From Nocardiopsis endophytica (GTDB lineage: Bacteria > Actinomycetota > Actinomycetes > Streptosporangiales > Streptosporangiaceae): DNA of 64,000 nt. The DNA is taken from positions 62,001 to 126,000 of the forward strand of contig NZ_JAQFWQ010000003.1 in the NCBI RefSeq assembly GCF_027706725.1. The letters run 5' to 3'. Below, in pieces: positions 39,493 through 47,950 of this stretch. The number at the start of each line of letters is the position of its first letter. The stretch's first letter is position 1. Position numbers and translations under genes: made by a program. The notes under the pieces are model-generated. The model had not been told where the DNA came from. It worked only from the letters and a program-made list of their open reading frames with translations, and did no database searches.

Positions 39493-40708
39493 GCGGGGCG
39501 GCCGCCGGGTCGCCGTGACCGGCATGGGGGCGGTGAGCAGCCTGGGCATGGGCGCCCGGGCGTTCACCGCCGCCCTCCGCGAAGGGCGCTCCGGCATCGG
39601 CCCGATCCGGCAGTTCGACCCCGAGGGGTTCGAGCGCACACTCGCCGGTGAGGTCGCCGACTTCCGGCCGCACGAGCACCTCAAGCGCATCACACCCGAG
39701 GAGTGGGGCCGCAGCGGCCGGTTCGCCGCCGCCGCGGCGGCGATGGCCGCGGCCGACGCAGGCCTGGCGCCCGAGGCGCCCGCGCTGCGCGACGCGGCGA
39801 GCTGCTTCGGCACCACCAACGGCGAGTCGCAGATCATGGAGGACCTGGCGGCGCGCGCCCTCGAGGGCGGTGCCCCGGCCCTGGGATCCGGGCACGCGGC
39901 ACGCGCCGATGCGGGCGGCATCGCCGCGGCGGCCTCCGCCGAGCTGGGGCTGGGCGGGGAGGCCGTGGTGTTCGGCACCGCCTGCGCCGCCGGGAACTAC
40001 GCCATCGCGCACGGGTACGACCTGGTCCGCAGCGGCGAGGCCGACGCGGCGGTGTGCGGCGGCGCCGACGCCTCCAACCGCGCCACGCACGCCGGGTTCC
40101 ACCGCCTGGGCGCGCTGGCCGAGGACGTACCGCGCCCCTTCGACGCCCGCCGGGACGGCATCGTGACCGCCGAGGGCGGGGCGGCGCTGCTGCTGGAGCC
40201 GCTGGAGGACGCGCTCGCCCGCGGGGCCCGGGTGTACGCGGAGGTCCTGGGGTACGGCATGACCTGCGACGCCGTGCACATGACCAACCCCGACGCCGAC
40301 TCCATCGCCGAGTGCGTCCGCCTGGCCCACGCTGACGCGGGGGTCCGGCCCGGGGACGTGGGCTACATCTGCGCCCACGGCACCGGGACGCGGGCCAACG
40401 ACTCCACCGAGACGGCCGCGGTGCGCGCCGTCTTCGGCGACCGGCCGCCGCCGATGAGCTCCATCAAGTCGATGCTGGGGCACACCATGGGCGCCGCCGC
40501 CGCGTTCGGCGCCGTCGCCTCCTGCGCCGCCCTGCACGAGGGGTTCCTTCCGCCCACCGCCACGGTGCGGGACGTCGACCCCGAACTGGGGCCCGGCGCG
40601 GACCCGGTGCCGCAGGCCCGTCCGGGGCGCCCGCGGGTGGTGGAGAACCACGGATTCGCCTTCGGCGGCAACAACGCGATCACCCTGTTCGGAGAGGTCC
40701 GCCCATGA
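39485..40708 (+). CDS. Beta-ketoacyl-ACP synthase (KAS I/II type), catalytically intact
   Basis: Condenses acyl-ACP with malonyl-ACP. The 407-residue protein keeps the full Cys-His-His set: Cys167 in GTACAAGN, His298 in CAHGTGT and His333 in MLGHTMGAA, with FAFGGNNAI near the end. The N terminus VAVTGMGAVSSLG is typical. GTG 39485 overlaps the ACP stop. Its own stop overlaps the next ketosynthase-like gene (ATGA at 40705-40708). In the type II logic it is the active alpha subunit and the following protein its inactive partner. Chain length cannot be read from sequence. Confidence 0.92.
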   Translation: MRERGGRRVAVTGMGAVSSLGMGARAFTAALREGRSGIGPIRQFDPEGFERTLAGEVADFRPHEHLKRITPEEWGRSGRFAAAAAAMAAADAGLAPEAPALRDAASCFGTTNGESQIMEDLAARALEGGAPALGSGHAARADAGGIAAAASAELGLGGEAVVFGTACAAGNYAIAHGYDLVRSGEADAAVCGGADASNRATHAGFHRLGALAEDVPRPFDARRDGIVTAEGGAALLLEPLEDALARGARVYAEVLGYGMTCDAVHMTNPDADSIAECVRLAHADAGVRPGDVGYICAHGTGTRANDSTETAAVRAVFGDRPPPMSSIKSMLGHTMGAAAAFGAVASCAALHEGFLPPTATVRDVDPELGPGADPVPQARPGRPRVVENHGFAFGGNNAITLFGEVRP

Positions 40709-41904
40709 ACCCGACCGCATCGAGATCCCCGGTCCGGGCCCCGGAGGCCGGACAGGCGGCACGGCGCCCCGTGGACATCGTCGCCTGCGGGGCCGTCTCG
40801 CCCGTGGGGCTCGGCCTGGCGCCCCTCGCCGCTCCGGGCGGCCCCGGCTTCGCGGTCGGGAACGGGGCCGCCGAGGGCGCGGGCACCGCGGAGTACCCGC
40901 CGGTGCGCGTGCATCCGGCGGCCTACGACCCCGCCGGGATCCTCGGCCGCAAGGGGCTCGGCAAGCTCACCCGGACGGACCGGCTGGCCATGTCCGCCTG
41001 CGCGCTCGCGCTGGAGGACGCGGGGCGGACCGCCCCGGCCGACCGGACCGGCATCGTCCTGGGCGCCTCGGTCGGCAGCGCCGAGACCGTGCTCGGGTTC
41101 CTGCACGACACGTTCACCCAGGAGCGGCCCTACCTGGTGTCGCCGTCGGACTTCCCCGGGACGCTGATGAACTCGGCGGCCGGGCGGGCGGCCATCCGGA
41201 ACCGGCTGACCGGGCTGAACGCGACCGTCTCGGGCGGCCCGCTGGCCGCGCTGCACGCCCTGCGCTACGCGCGCACCGCGCTGCTGAACGGGCGCGCCGA
41301 CCGGCTGCTCGCGGGCGCGGCCGAGGAGCTGTCCCCGCAGGCGGCGTGGATGCGCCACGGGGAGCTGGCGCCGGGGGCCGCCCTCGGCGAGGGGGCGGCG
41401 GTGTTCGCCCTGGATGCCCCCGGCGCGCCGCACACGGAGGCCGAGGGGGCCGGTGAGCCGCTGGGACGGATCCTCGCCTGCTCCATCGGGTTCGCCGACC
41501 CCGCGCAGGGGTCGGACGCGCCCGCCCGCCGCCTGGCCGCCTGCGTCGGGAACGCGCTGGCCCGGGCCGGGGCGGAGCCGGGGGACGTGGCGCTGGTCGC
41601 CCCCGGCGGCACGGCGCGCGCCGCGCAGGCCCCCGTCGAGCGGAAGGCACTGCACGCCGTGTTCGGCGGGCGCCTCCCCCAGGAGCTGGACGCCGCCGAG
41701 AGGCTCGGCGACACCAACGCCGCCGGTGCGGCACTGGCGCTCGCCGCGGTGCTGGCCCGGTGGCGCGAGGAGGGGCCCGACCCGGCCTCCGGGCGCCTGG
41801 CCCTGATCACCGCCGTCGGTCCGGACGGGTCGGTGGGGTGCCTGCTCGCCCGCCGCCCCCTCCCGGACGGCCCCGGGCCGGACACCTCCCGCGCCCGCGA
41901 CTGA
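40705..41904 (+). CDS. Ketosynthase-like protein lacking the catalytic triad (CLF-like partner)
   Basis: Probably a non-catalytic partner that shapes the pocket of the preceding ketosynthase, as chain-length factors do. The 399-residue protein keeps the thiolase-like frame (IVACGAVSPVGLGLAPL; IVLGASVGSAETVLGFLHD; ERLGDTNAAGAALALAAVL), but the active-site cysteine region reads ATVSGGPLAAL, with Gly178 at the cysteine position. HGTGT is replaced by APGGTARA and GHxxGA by GDTNAAGA. ATG 40705 overlaps the upstream stop. Its identity to classic polyketide CLFs looks low (no Gln at the Cys position), so it belongs to the KS-like subunits of other type II systems such as aryl-polyene-like clusters. 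Confidence 0.82.
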   Translation: MNPTASRSPVRAPEAGQAARRPVDIVACGAVSPVGLGLAPLAAPGGPGFAVGNGAAEGAGTAEYPPVRVHPAAYDPAGILGRKGLGKLTRTDRLAMSACALALEDAGRTAPADRTGIVLGASVGSAETVLGFLHDTFTQERPYLVSPSDFPGTLMNSAAGRAAIRNRLTGLNATVSGGPLAALHALRYARTALLNGRADRLLAGAAEELSPQAAWMRHGELAPGAALGEGAAVFALDAPGAPHTEAEGAGEPLGRILACSIGFADPAQGSDAPARRLAACVGNALARAGAEPGDVALVAPGGTARAAQAPVERKALHAVFGGRLPQELDAAERLGDTNAAGAALALAAVLARWREEGPDPASGRLALITAVGPDGSVGCLLARRPLPDGPGPDTSRARD

Positions 41905-41968
41905 CCCGACGGCCCCGGCCGTACGACGGCCCCGACCCACCCGCGGAACCCACCCACCAGGAGGACCC

Positions 41969-42949
41969 GTGCCCACACTGACCGCCGCACCCGCCACCGC
42001 GGACCTGAGCGACGAGCACACGGTGCCGCGCAGCCTGGTCCACCGCTGGTCGCTGTCGGAGGTGTTCCTGACCGACTCGCGGGCCGTGGGCGAGGGCCGC
42101 TTCGCCGCGGCCGCCCAGCTGCCCCTGTCCCACTCCTACTACCGCGACCACACCGGCGGGTCCGGCTTCCACGACGCGCTGCTGGTGCTGGAGGCCTGCC
42201 GCCAGTCCGTCACCTACGCCGCCCACCTGCACGAGGACGTGCCGCGGGAGACCACGTTCATGGTCACCGCCTGGTCGCTGGCGGTCTCCGACGGCGACGC
42301 GCTGGCCTGCGGCGAGCGCCCCGGCCGACTGCGCATCGACGGGCGGGTGACCGGGCGGCGGCACCGCGCCGGGCGGCTGCGCTCGATCGACTTCGCCATG
42401 GAGCTGGAGCTGGACGGGCGCCCGCTGGGGCGGCTGACCATGGACGTCGGCTGCACCCCGACCGACCAGTACCTGAGGCTGCGCCGGATGCAGCGCGGCG
42501 CCGAGGTGCCCACCGCCTTCACCCTGGGGGCCGACCCGGCGGAGACGCCGGTGGACCCGGCCGACGTGCGCCGGCTCGACCCGGGCAACGCGGTGCTGGA
42601 CGGCGTCGCCTTCGACGACGGCGACGGCGACGGCGTCTCGGTCTCGGCCGCGCTGAGCCCGCGCACCTTCCGCAACCGCAGCATGTACGACCACCCCTAC
42701 GACCACGTGCCCGCCATGGTGTTCAGCGAGGCGGCCCGGCAGTGCGCCCTGCTGCTGTCCGGCGGCGCGGACGCCGCCGGGCCCGGCCGGGTGCTGTGGC
42801 TGGACGGCTCCTTCGAGAAGTTCGCCGAGCTCGACGACGCCGTGCACCTGTCCGCGCGGCCCGACGGCGGGGACGGGGCGGACGGCTTCCGCATGCGGGC
42901 CGTCCAGCAGGGCGACACCGTCGCCGAGATCGCCCTCGTCCTCGGCTGA
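41969..42949 (+). CDS. AfsA-family protein (gamma-butyrolactone/butenolide synthase type)
   Basis: AfsA enzymes join a beta-ketoacyl chain to dihydroxyacetone phosphate, the committed step to A-factor-like signals. The 326-residue protein has two AfsA hot-dog repeats. The first holds LVHRWSLSEVFLTDSR, AQLPLSHSYYRDH, HDALLVLEACRQSV and DVPRETTFMV (residues 23-100). The second holds LSPRTFRNRSMYDHPYDHVPAMVFSEAARQCALLL (around residue 225). The conserved His, Glu and Arg of both repeats are visible. GTG 41969 follows GGAGGACCC. It is in line with ACP, KS and KS-like genes (64 bp after) and followed by a phosphatase, so the acyl donor is probably made in place. A purely regulatory role is less likely. 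Confidence 0.87.
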   Translation: MPTLTAAPATADLSDEHTVPRSLVHRWSLSEVFLTDSRAVGEGRFAAAAQLPLSHSYYRDHTGGSGFHDALLVLEACRQSVTYAAHLHEDVPRETTFMVTAWSLAVSDGDALACGERPGRLRIDGRVTGRRHRAGRLRSIDFAMELELDGRPLGRLTMDVGCTPTDQYLRLRRMQRGAEVPTAFTLGADPAETPVDPADVRRLDPGNAVLDGVAFDDGDGDGVSVSAALSPRTFRNRSMYDHPYDHVPAMVFSEAARQCALLLSGGADAAGPGRVLWLDGSFEKFAELDDAVHLSARPDGGDGADGFRMRAVQQGDTVAEIALVLG

Positions 42950-43018
42950 CCCGGCCGGCCGAACCGTCCTCGGCCGGCCCCGCCTCCCCTCATCACGGCC
43001 GACCCGACCGGAGTACCC

Positions 43019-43711
43019 ATGACGACACAGCGCACGGCCTTCGCCTTCTACGACGTCGACGAGACCCTGATCTCCATCAAGAGCATGTTCGACTACTACG
43101 ACTTCTTCCTGGAGGCGGTCGGGCACCCGCCTGAGGAGCAGGAGCGCCTGCGCGCGGAGGCGCGCGGGCTGATCCGGCCCGGCCTGCCGCGCAAGGAGGG
43201 CAACCGGCTCTTCTACCGGCGGTTCGCCGGATACAAGGTGGAGCAGGTGGCCGAGATCGGCCGCGACTGGTTCCGCGGCCACATGGAACGCGGCGGCCTC
43301 TTCCACGGGGACGTGCTCGCCACGCTGCGGGAGCACGTCGCCGAAGGGCGCACCGCCGTGCTGCTGTCGGGGTCGTTCTCGGCCTGCCTCGACCCGATCG
43401 CCGAGCACGCCGGAGCCGACACCGCCGTGGGCACCCTGCTGGAGGCCGAGGACGGCGTGTACACCGGCGGGGTCCTGCGGTCGATGATCGGGGACGGCAA
43501 GGAGAACGCGGCCCGCCGCCTGATGGAGCAGGCGGGGGCGGAGCCCGCCGAGTGCCACGCCTACGGCGACCATGTCTCCGACGCCGGGCTGCTGGGGCTC
43601 GTCGGCCACCCGGTGGCGGTCGGCGCCGACCCGAAGATGGCGGAGCTGGCCGAGGAGAACGGCTGGGGCAGGCTCGCGGGGGTCCCCGAGCAGCCTGAGC
43701 CGCGCCGTTGA
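43019..43711 (+). CDS. HAD-superfamily IB phosphatase
   Basis: Phosphoserine-phosphatase-like hydrolase of 230 residues. Motif I is FYDVDETL (Asp12 nucleophile, Asp14), motif II LLSGSFSACLDP, and motif III/IV DGKENAARRLM with YGDHVSDAGLLGLVGHPVAV. The helical cap (DYYDFFLEAVGHPPEEQERLRAE and KVEQVAEIGRDWFRGHM) is type C1. ATG 43019 follows GGAG. Being directly downstream of AfsA, it is likely to remove the phosphate from the butenolide phosphate, a role played by HAD-type MmfP in methylenomycin furan synthesis (named from memory). It closes the ACP-KS-KS-AfsA-HAD operon. Confidence 0.87.
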   Translation: MTTQRTAFAFYDVDETLISIKSMFDYYDFFLEAVGHPPEEQERLRAEARGLIRPGLPRKEGNRLFYRRFAGYKVEQVAEIGRDWFRGHMERGGLFHGDVLATLREHVAEGRTAVLLSGSFSACLDPIAEHAGADTAVGTLLEAEDGVYTGGVLRSMIGDGKENAARRLMEQAGAEPAECHAYGDHVSDAGLLGLVGHPVAVGADPKMAELAEENGWGRLAGVPEQPEPRR

Positions 43712-43819
43712 GGACGGGCTGGTGGGCAAGGCGGTCATCGACCTTGTCGGCGCCGACGAGCGCCGGTACCGCGTCGGTCTCGGAACCGGCGCCGGGCCGA
43801 CACCGATGGGAGGCAGATC

Positions 43820-44047
43820 GTGGTTTCGACCGTCGAGGGTGCCGCACCGGCACCGGCCGGGCGCGGCTTGGAGAGCGGCCGCGCGGAGGCGTCCGCGTGG
43901 CTGCTGCTGAAGATCCTCCGGCACCGGGGGATCACCGTGGAGGAGCGGGCCCGCGAGCGCATCGTGTCCTGCACCGACGTGGACACCCTGGACGCCTGGG
44001 GCGACCTGGCGCTGAGGGTGTCGTCGTCGGAGGAGCTGTTCGCCTGA
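43820..44047 (+). CDS. Short C-terminal remnant/paralogue of an Rpn-like actinomycete family
   Basis: A 75-residue protein. From residue 24 it matches the end of the protein at 45914-46294: ILRHRGITVEERARERIVSC here against ILKILRSRR...TRERITAC there, then CTDVDTLDAWGDLALRVSSSEELF against CTDLDTLDHWADRAFTVSSAQELF. In full-length relatives (about 290 residues, Rpn/PD-(D/E)XK-like; from memory) this is the C terminus, so the gene is a truncated copy. It has a good start (GTG 43820 after GGGAGG), so it may still be translated. Function is unknown. It may be a pseudogene or an independent C-terminal domain. Confidence 0.55.
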   Translation: MVSTVEGAAPAPAGRGLESGRAEASAWLLLKILRHRGITVEERARERIVSCTDVDTLDAWGDLALRVSSSEELFA

Positions 44048-44080
44048 GACACGGCGCCCCGGGCCCGCCCCGGTGCCGCC

Positions 44081-45565
44081 TTACCTGGCCTCGACCATCA
44101 GGCCGCTCACATTGCTGTGCAGGGCCGCGCTCGGGGCGTTGAGGCCGGTGAGCGCGGCCTCCACTCCGTTCTTGCGGAACCGCTCCACCGCCTGGTCCAG
44201 GGCGGCGACGGCGGAGGCGTCCCATACGTGGGCGCCCGACAGGTCAATGGTGACCGCGCGGACCCCGGGCTCGGCGAAGTCGAACCGGTGCAGCACCTGC
44301 TCGCGGGAGCCGAAGAACAGCTCGCCGTGCACCGAGTACACGCGGGTGCCCCCCTCGGGGTCGAGGACGCTGGTGACCTCGGCGACCACGGCGGCGTTCC
44401 GGGCGAACAGCGCCATGGAGGCCAGGACCCCGGTGCCCACGCCCAGCGCCAGGTTGTGGGTGGCCAGGATGATCCCGGCGGTGACCGCCATGACCAGGGT
44501 CTCGCTCCACGGGAGCCGCCGCACGGTGCGCGGGTGCAGGCTGCGCCAGTCCACCGTGGTGGCGGCCACGTAGGCCATCACCGCCACCAGGGCCGCCATC
44601 GGGATACCTGCGACCAGGCCGTCGAACACCGTCACCAGGGCGATCAGGAACACCCCGGCGAACAGCAGGGACAGCCGCGTGCGGGCGCCGGAGCGCACGT
44701 TCATCACGGTCGGGCCGACGGTGGCGCACCCGGGCATGCCGCCGAAGAGGCCGGACAGGATGTTGGCCCAGCCCTGGCCGCGGGCCTCGCGGGCCTTGTC
44801 CGAGCCGGTCTCGGTGTAGTCGTCCACGAGCTTGGCGGTGATCAGCGACTCGATCAGGCCGACGAGGGCCAGGGTGAGCGCCGTGGGGGCGATGACGCGC
44901 AGCGTCTCCCAGCTGAGGGGGACGTCCGGCAGGAAGGGCACCGGCAGGCCGTCCGGCAGGCGCCCCATGTCGCCGACGGTCGGCACGTTCAGGCCGCCCG
45001 CCCAGGCGGCCGCGGTGAGCAGGATGATCGCCGCGAGCGGCGCGGGCACCGCCCGGGTGAGGCGGGGCAGCAGCACGATGACGGCGAGCCCCGCGGCGAT
45101 CATGGCGTAGACGGTCCACCCGTCGCCGGCGAAGTAGGGGATCTGCGCCGCGAAGATCATGACCCCGAGCGCGTTGACGAAGCCGGTGACCACGCTGGAG
45201 GGGACGAAGCGCATGAGCCGGGCCGCGCCCGCCAGCCCGAGGGCCACCTGGAAGGCCCCGGCCAGCACGGTGGCCGCGAGCAGGTGGTCGACCCCGTACT
45301 CGCGCCCGAGGGGCGCCACCACCAGGGCCATCGCCGGGGTGGCGGTGGAGATCATCGCCGGGCGCCCGCCGAGGAAGGCCAGCGCGACGGCGAGGATGGT
45401 GGCCGCGTACAGGCCGACGCTGGGATCGACACCGGCGATGATCGAGAACGAGACGGCGTTCGGGATCAGGGCCAAGGCCACGACGAGCCCGGACAGGGCC
45501 TCGGTGCGCAGCACCGACAGGCGCGGGAGCGTGGCCCGCCGCCACGCCGTCCTGAGTGTGGTCAT
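44081..45565 (-). CDS. SulP-family anion transporter with STAS domain
   Basis: Imports sulfate, bicarbonate or another inorganic or organic anion. The 494-residue protein has about ten to fourteen helices beginning with LSGLVVALALIPNAVSFSIIAGVDPSVGLYAA (the SulP signature region, residues 26-60), AMISTATPAMALV and GLFGGMPGCATVGPTVMNVRSGARTR, then a C-terminal STAS domain (residues about 380-494, VYSVHGELFFGSREQVLHRF and VTIDLSGAHVWDASAVAALD). ATG 45565 is chosen; the frame extends to TTG 45628 without a Shine-Dalgarno. It is a single gene between two Rpn-type fragments. The ion specificity cannot be read. Confidence 0.88.
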   Translation of the reverse strand: MTTLRTAWRRATLPRLSVLRTEALSGLVVALALIPNAVSFSIIAGVDPSVGLYAATILAVALAFLGGRPAMISTATPAMALVVAPLGREYGVDHLLAATVLAGAFQVALGLAGAARLMRFVPSSVVTGFVNALGVMIFAAQIPYFAGDGWTVYAMIAAGLAVIVLLPRLTRAVPAPLAAIILLTAAAWAGGLNVPTVGDMGRLPDGLPVPFLPDVPLSWETLRVIAPTALTLALVGLIESLITAKLVDDYTETGSDKAREARGQGWANILSGLFGGMPGCATVGPTVMNVRSGARTRLSLLFAGVFLIALVTVFDGLVAGIPMAALVAVMAYVAATTVDWRSLHPRTVRRLPWSETLVMAVTAGIILATHNLALGVGTGVLASMALFARNAAVVAEVTSVLDPEGGTRVYSVHGELFFGSREQVLHRFDFAEPGVRAVTIDLSGAHVWDASAVAALDQAVERFRKNGVEAALTGLNAPSAALHSNVSGLMVEAR

Positions 45566-45913
45566 AAGCCGCTCACTTTCGGGCAGCTCGGTGTGACCGC
45601 CAGCGGCGGTCGGCCGGACATCGGTCAAGGGGACGGGACGCGGGCCGAACGGCCCGGAGCAAAGAGAAGGAGTTTCGCACTACGGCACGAAACTCCCGCG
45701 GCGAGACACTACCCGCGACCGAACCCGGAGGTCACACGGTCACCTTGAGGCGGTATTCACAGCAGGGAGGGGCGCATCGGGGGCCGGAGCTGTCGTATCC
45801 TCCCCGGCTTTTGGACCCTGCGGACATGCACCCCGAATACCCCATGACCGGCAGAGACCGACCAAATGGACACCCAACGTAGTTTGTCAGTGCCCCTCGG
45901 TAGTTTTCGCGGC

Positions 45914-46294
45914 ATGCCGAAGATCGAGCACGAGTTCCTCACCGAGCTCTTCCAGAACGACCCGGATCTGGTGGTGGAACTCGTCAAGCAGGAGGCGGGC
46001 GAACGACTGCCCCACTTCACGAAAGTGACGCTGCAGAGCAACCGCGTCAACCGACTGGAGGACATCGTGTCTGCGAAGACCTACGGCTTCACGTCACCGT
46101 TCACCGAACGCTACGTCGAGCAGGGACGCGCCGACGCCACCGCACGGATGATCCTCAAAATCCTGCGGTCCCGCAGGATCGAGACCGACACCACCACACG
46201 TGAGCGCATCACGGCCTGCACCGACCTGGACACCCTCGACCACTGGGCCGACCGCGCCTTCACCGTCTCCTCGGCCCAGGAGCTGTTCGACTGA
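45914..46294 (+). pseudogene. Internally deleted Rpn-like/PD-(D/E)XK family protein
   Basis: A 126-residue frame whose N-terminal part (MPKIEHEFLTELFQNDPDLVVELV) and C-terminal part (AKTYGFTSPFTERYVEQGRA through CTDLDTLDHWADRAFTVSSAQELFD) match the two ends of an actinomycete family of about 290 residues. The central nuclease-like region, roughly 150 residues, is missing between VNRLEDIVS and AKTYGF. The frame is intact, so a clean internal deletion is implied. ATG 45914 matches the family start; ATG 45866 is an upstream option. A related C-terminal copy sits at 43820. Whether the short product is functional is unknown. Confidence 0.5.
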
Positions 46295-46350
46295 CGGATG
46301 ACGCGGGTCGGGCTCCCCTTCCGGAGAGTTCACGATGATCCGCCTTTGAG

Positions 46351-46375
46351 GGGGAGGGGCCGTCGGCCCCTCCCC
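46351..46375. terminator. Bidirectional terminator
   Basis: A perfect 11-bp stem GGGGAGGGGCC / GGCCCCTCCCC with a 3-nt loop, followed by TGTTCT, lies between convergent genes. Confidence 0.8.
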
Positions 46376-46380
46376 TGTTC

Positions 46381-47817
46381 TCACGGCCGTGGACGCGCCC
46401 CCGGGATGAGGGCGGCCACCAGCAGTGCCACCACCGCGGCCCCGGCGCCCATCGCCATCACCGTCTGGAACGCCCCCTGGGACGGCACCGCCGTGCCCGC
46501 GAAGTCCACCGTCATGTGCGCCAGCACCACACCGGCCACCGCGCTCGACACCGACGTCCCCACCGACCGCATCAGGGTGTTCAGGCTGTTCGCCGCCGCC
46601 GTCTGGGACACCGGGACCGCCGCCATGATCAGGGCCGGCATCGCCCCGTAGGCCAGCCCGATACCGCAGCCGATCACGCTCGACACGGCCACCAGCTCCC
46701 AGAGCGACCCCATCAGCACGGTCCCCAGCCCGTACCCCAGGGCCACCACGACCGCACCGGCCATCAGCGTCACCTTGGGCCCGGCCGCCCGCGAGATGCG
46801 CGAGGACACCGGCGCCATCGCCATCATCACCAGCCCGGACGGCGCCATCACCAGGCCGACCGTCAGCAGGTCGCGCCCCAGCCCGTGGCCGGTGGCCGCC
46901 GGGAGCTGCAGCACCTGCGGCAGGACCAGCGACATCGCGAACATCGCGAAGCCGAACACCACCGAGGCCGCGTTGGTCGCCAGCACCTGCGGGCGCACCG
47001 TCGTGCGCAGGTCCACCAGCGGGTGCGCCGTGCGCAGCTCCCAGGCGCCCCACAGCGCCAGCACCACCGCGGCGGCGGCGAACAGCCCGAGCACCGTCCC
47101 GCTCGTCCACCCCCAGTCGGCGCCCTTGGACACGCCCAGCAGCAGGCACAGCAGACCCGCCGACAGCCCCAGCGCCCCAACCGGGTCGAAGCGGCCGCCG
47201 CTGCGCACCGGCGACTCCGGGACCGCGGCGACCACCAGGACGGCGCCGAGGACGCCGACCCCGGCGGCGGTCCAGAACAGCGCGTGCCAGTCGGCGTTCT
47301 GCACCAGCAGCGCCGCCGACGGCAGTCCGAGGGCGCCGCCCACGCCCAGCGACGCGCTCATCGCGGCGGTCGCCGCGCCCAGCCGGTGCGCCGGGACCGT
47401 GTCCCGCATGATGCTGATGCCCAGCGGGATCACCCCGGCCGAGGCGCCCTGGAGCGTGCGGGCGACGATCATCGGCGCGAGGGAGCCGCTGAGCGCCGCC
47501 ACCACCGATCCGGCGACCATCAGCCCGATGCTGCCGAGCAACACCCGCCGCTTGCCGTACATGTCGCCCAGCCTCCCGGCCACCGGGGTGGCGACGGCGG
47601 CGGCGAGCAGGGTGGCGGTGACCGCCCAGGCGGCCTGGGCCGGGGTGGTGTGCAGGTACTCCGGCAGCCGGGGCACGATCGGCACGATCAGGGTCTGCAT
47701 CAGCGAGACCGTGACGCCGGCGAACGCCAGGACGGCGATGACGGCGGTCGGTCTCGACGCGGCGGGCGCCTCGGCGGGGGCGGACGTCGCGCCGTCGGCC
47801 TGCGCGGCCTGGGACAT
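46381..47817 (-). CDS. DHA2-like MFS exporter
   Basis: A probable drug or metabolite exporter of 478 residues with about 14 helices. Motif A is GRLGDMYGKRRVLLG, motif C AAMSASLGVGGALGLPSAALL, and the central pair of extra helices starts at GALGLSAGLLCLLLGVSKGADWGW, as in DHA2 proteins. ATG 47817 follows GGAAGG. It is divergent from the P450-TetR-ferredoxin operon with an inverted repeat in the 133-bp gap, so the operon's TetR protein may control it. It is a candidate exporter for the P450 product or for the lactone-type product of the neighbouring cluster. Confidence 0.86.
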   Translation of the reverse strand: MSQAAQADGATSAPAEAPAASRPTAVIAVLAFAGVTVSLMQTLIVPIVPRLPEYLHTTPAQAAWAVTATLLAAAVATPVAGRLGDMYGKRRVLLGSIGLMVAGSVVAALSGSLAPMIVARTLQGASAGVIPLGISIMRDTVPAHRLGAATAAMSASLGVGGALGLPSAALLVQNADWHALFWTAAGVGVLGAVLVVAAVPESPVRSGGRFDPVGALGLSAGLLCLLLGVSKGADWGWTSGTVLGLFAAAAVVLALWGAWELRTAHPLVDLRTTVRPQVLATNAASVVFGFAMFAMSLVLPQVLQLPAATGHGLGRDLLTVGLVMAPSGLVMMAMAPVSSRISRAAGPKVTLMAGAVVVALGYGLGTVLMGSLWELVAVSSVIGCGIGLAYGAMPALIMAAVPVSQTAAANSLNTLMRSVGTSVSSAVAGVVLAHMTVDFAGTAVPSQGAFQTVMAMGAGAAVVALLVAALIPGARPRP

Positions 47818-47876
47818 GGAGGGGCCTTCCGTGACGGCGGCGGTCGGAGTACTCGGAGTGCGGCGAACTTTTAAAG

Positions 47877-47894
47877 CAGTCGCTTGACTTACTG
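47877..47894. promoter_or_regulatory. Candidate TetR operator CAGT-N10-ACTG
   Basis: An inverted repeat in the exporter/P450 gap. It overlaps TTGACT (47884-47889, -35-like for the P450 operon) and neighbours TTTAAA on the exporter side, so one bound regulator could control both directions. Confidence 0.4.
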
Positions 47895-47950
47895 TAGCCC
47901 CGGCGGTTCACTGGGCGCGTACCCCGCCCCCACGGAACGTGAGGAAGGCC

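Noticed and set aside
44117-45748. 543-residue antisense frame over the SulP gene
   Set aside because: Composition (Gly, His, Arg, Gln, Glu) is typical of the complement of a membrane-protein gene.
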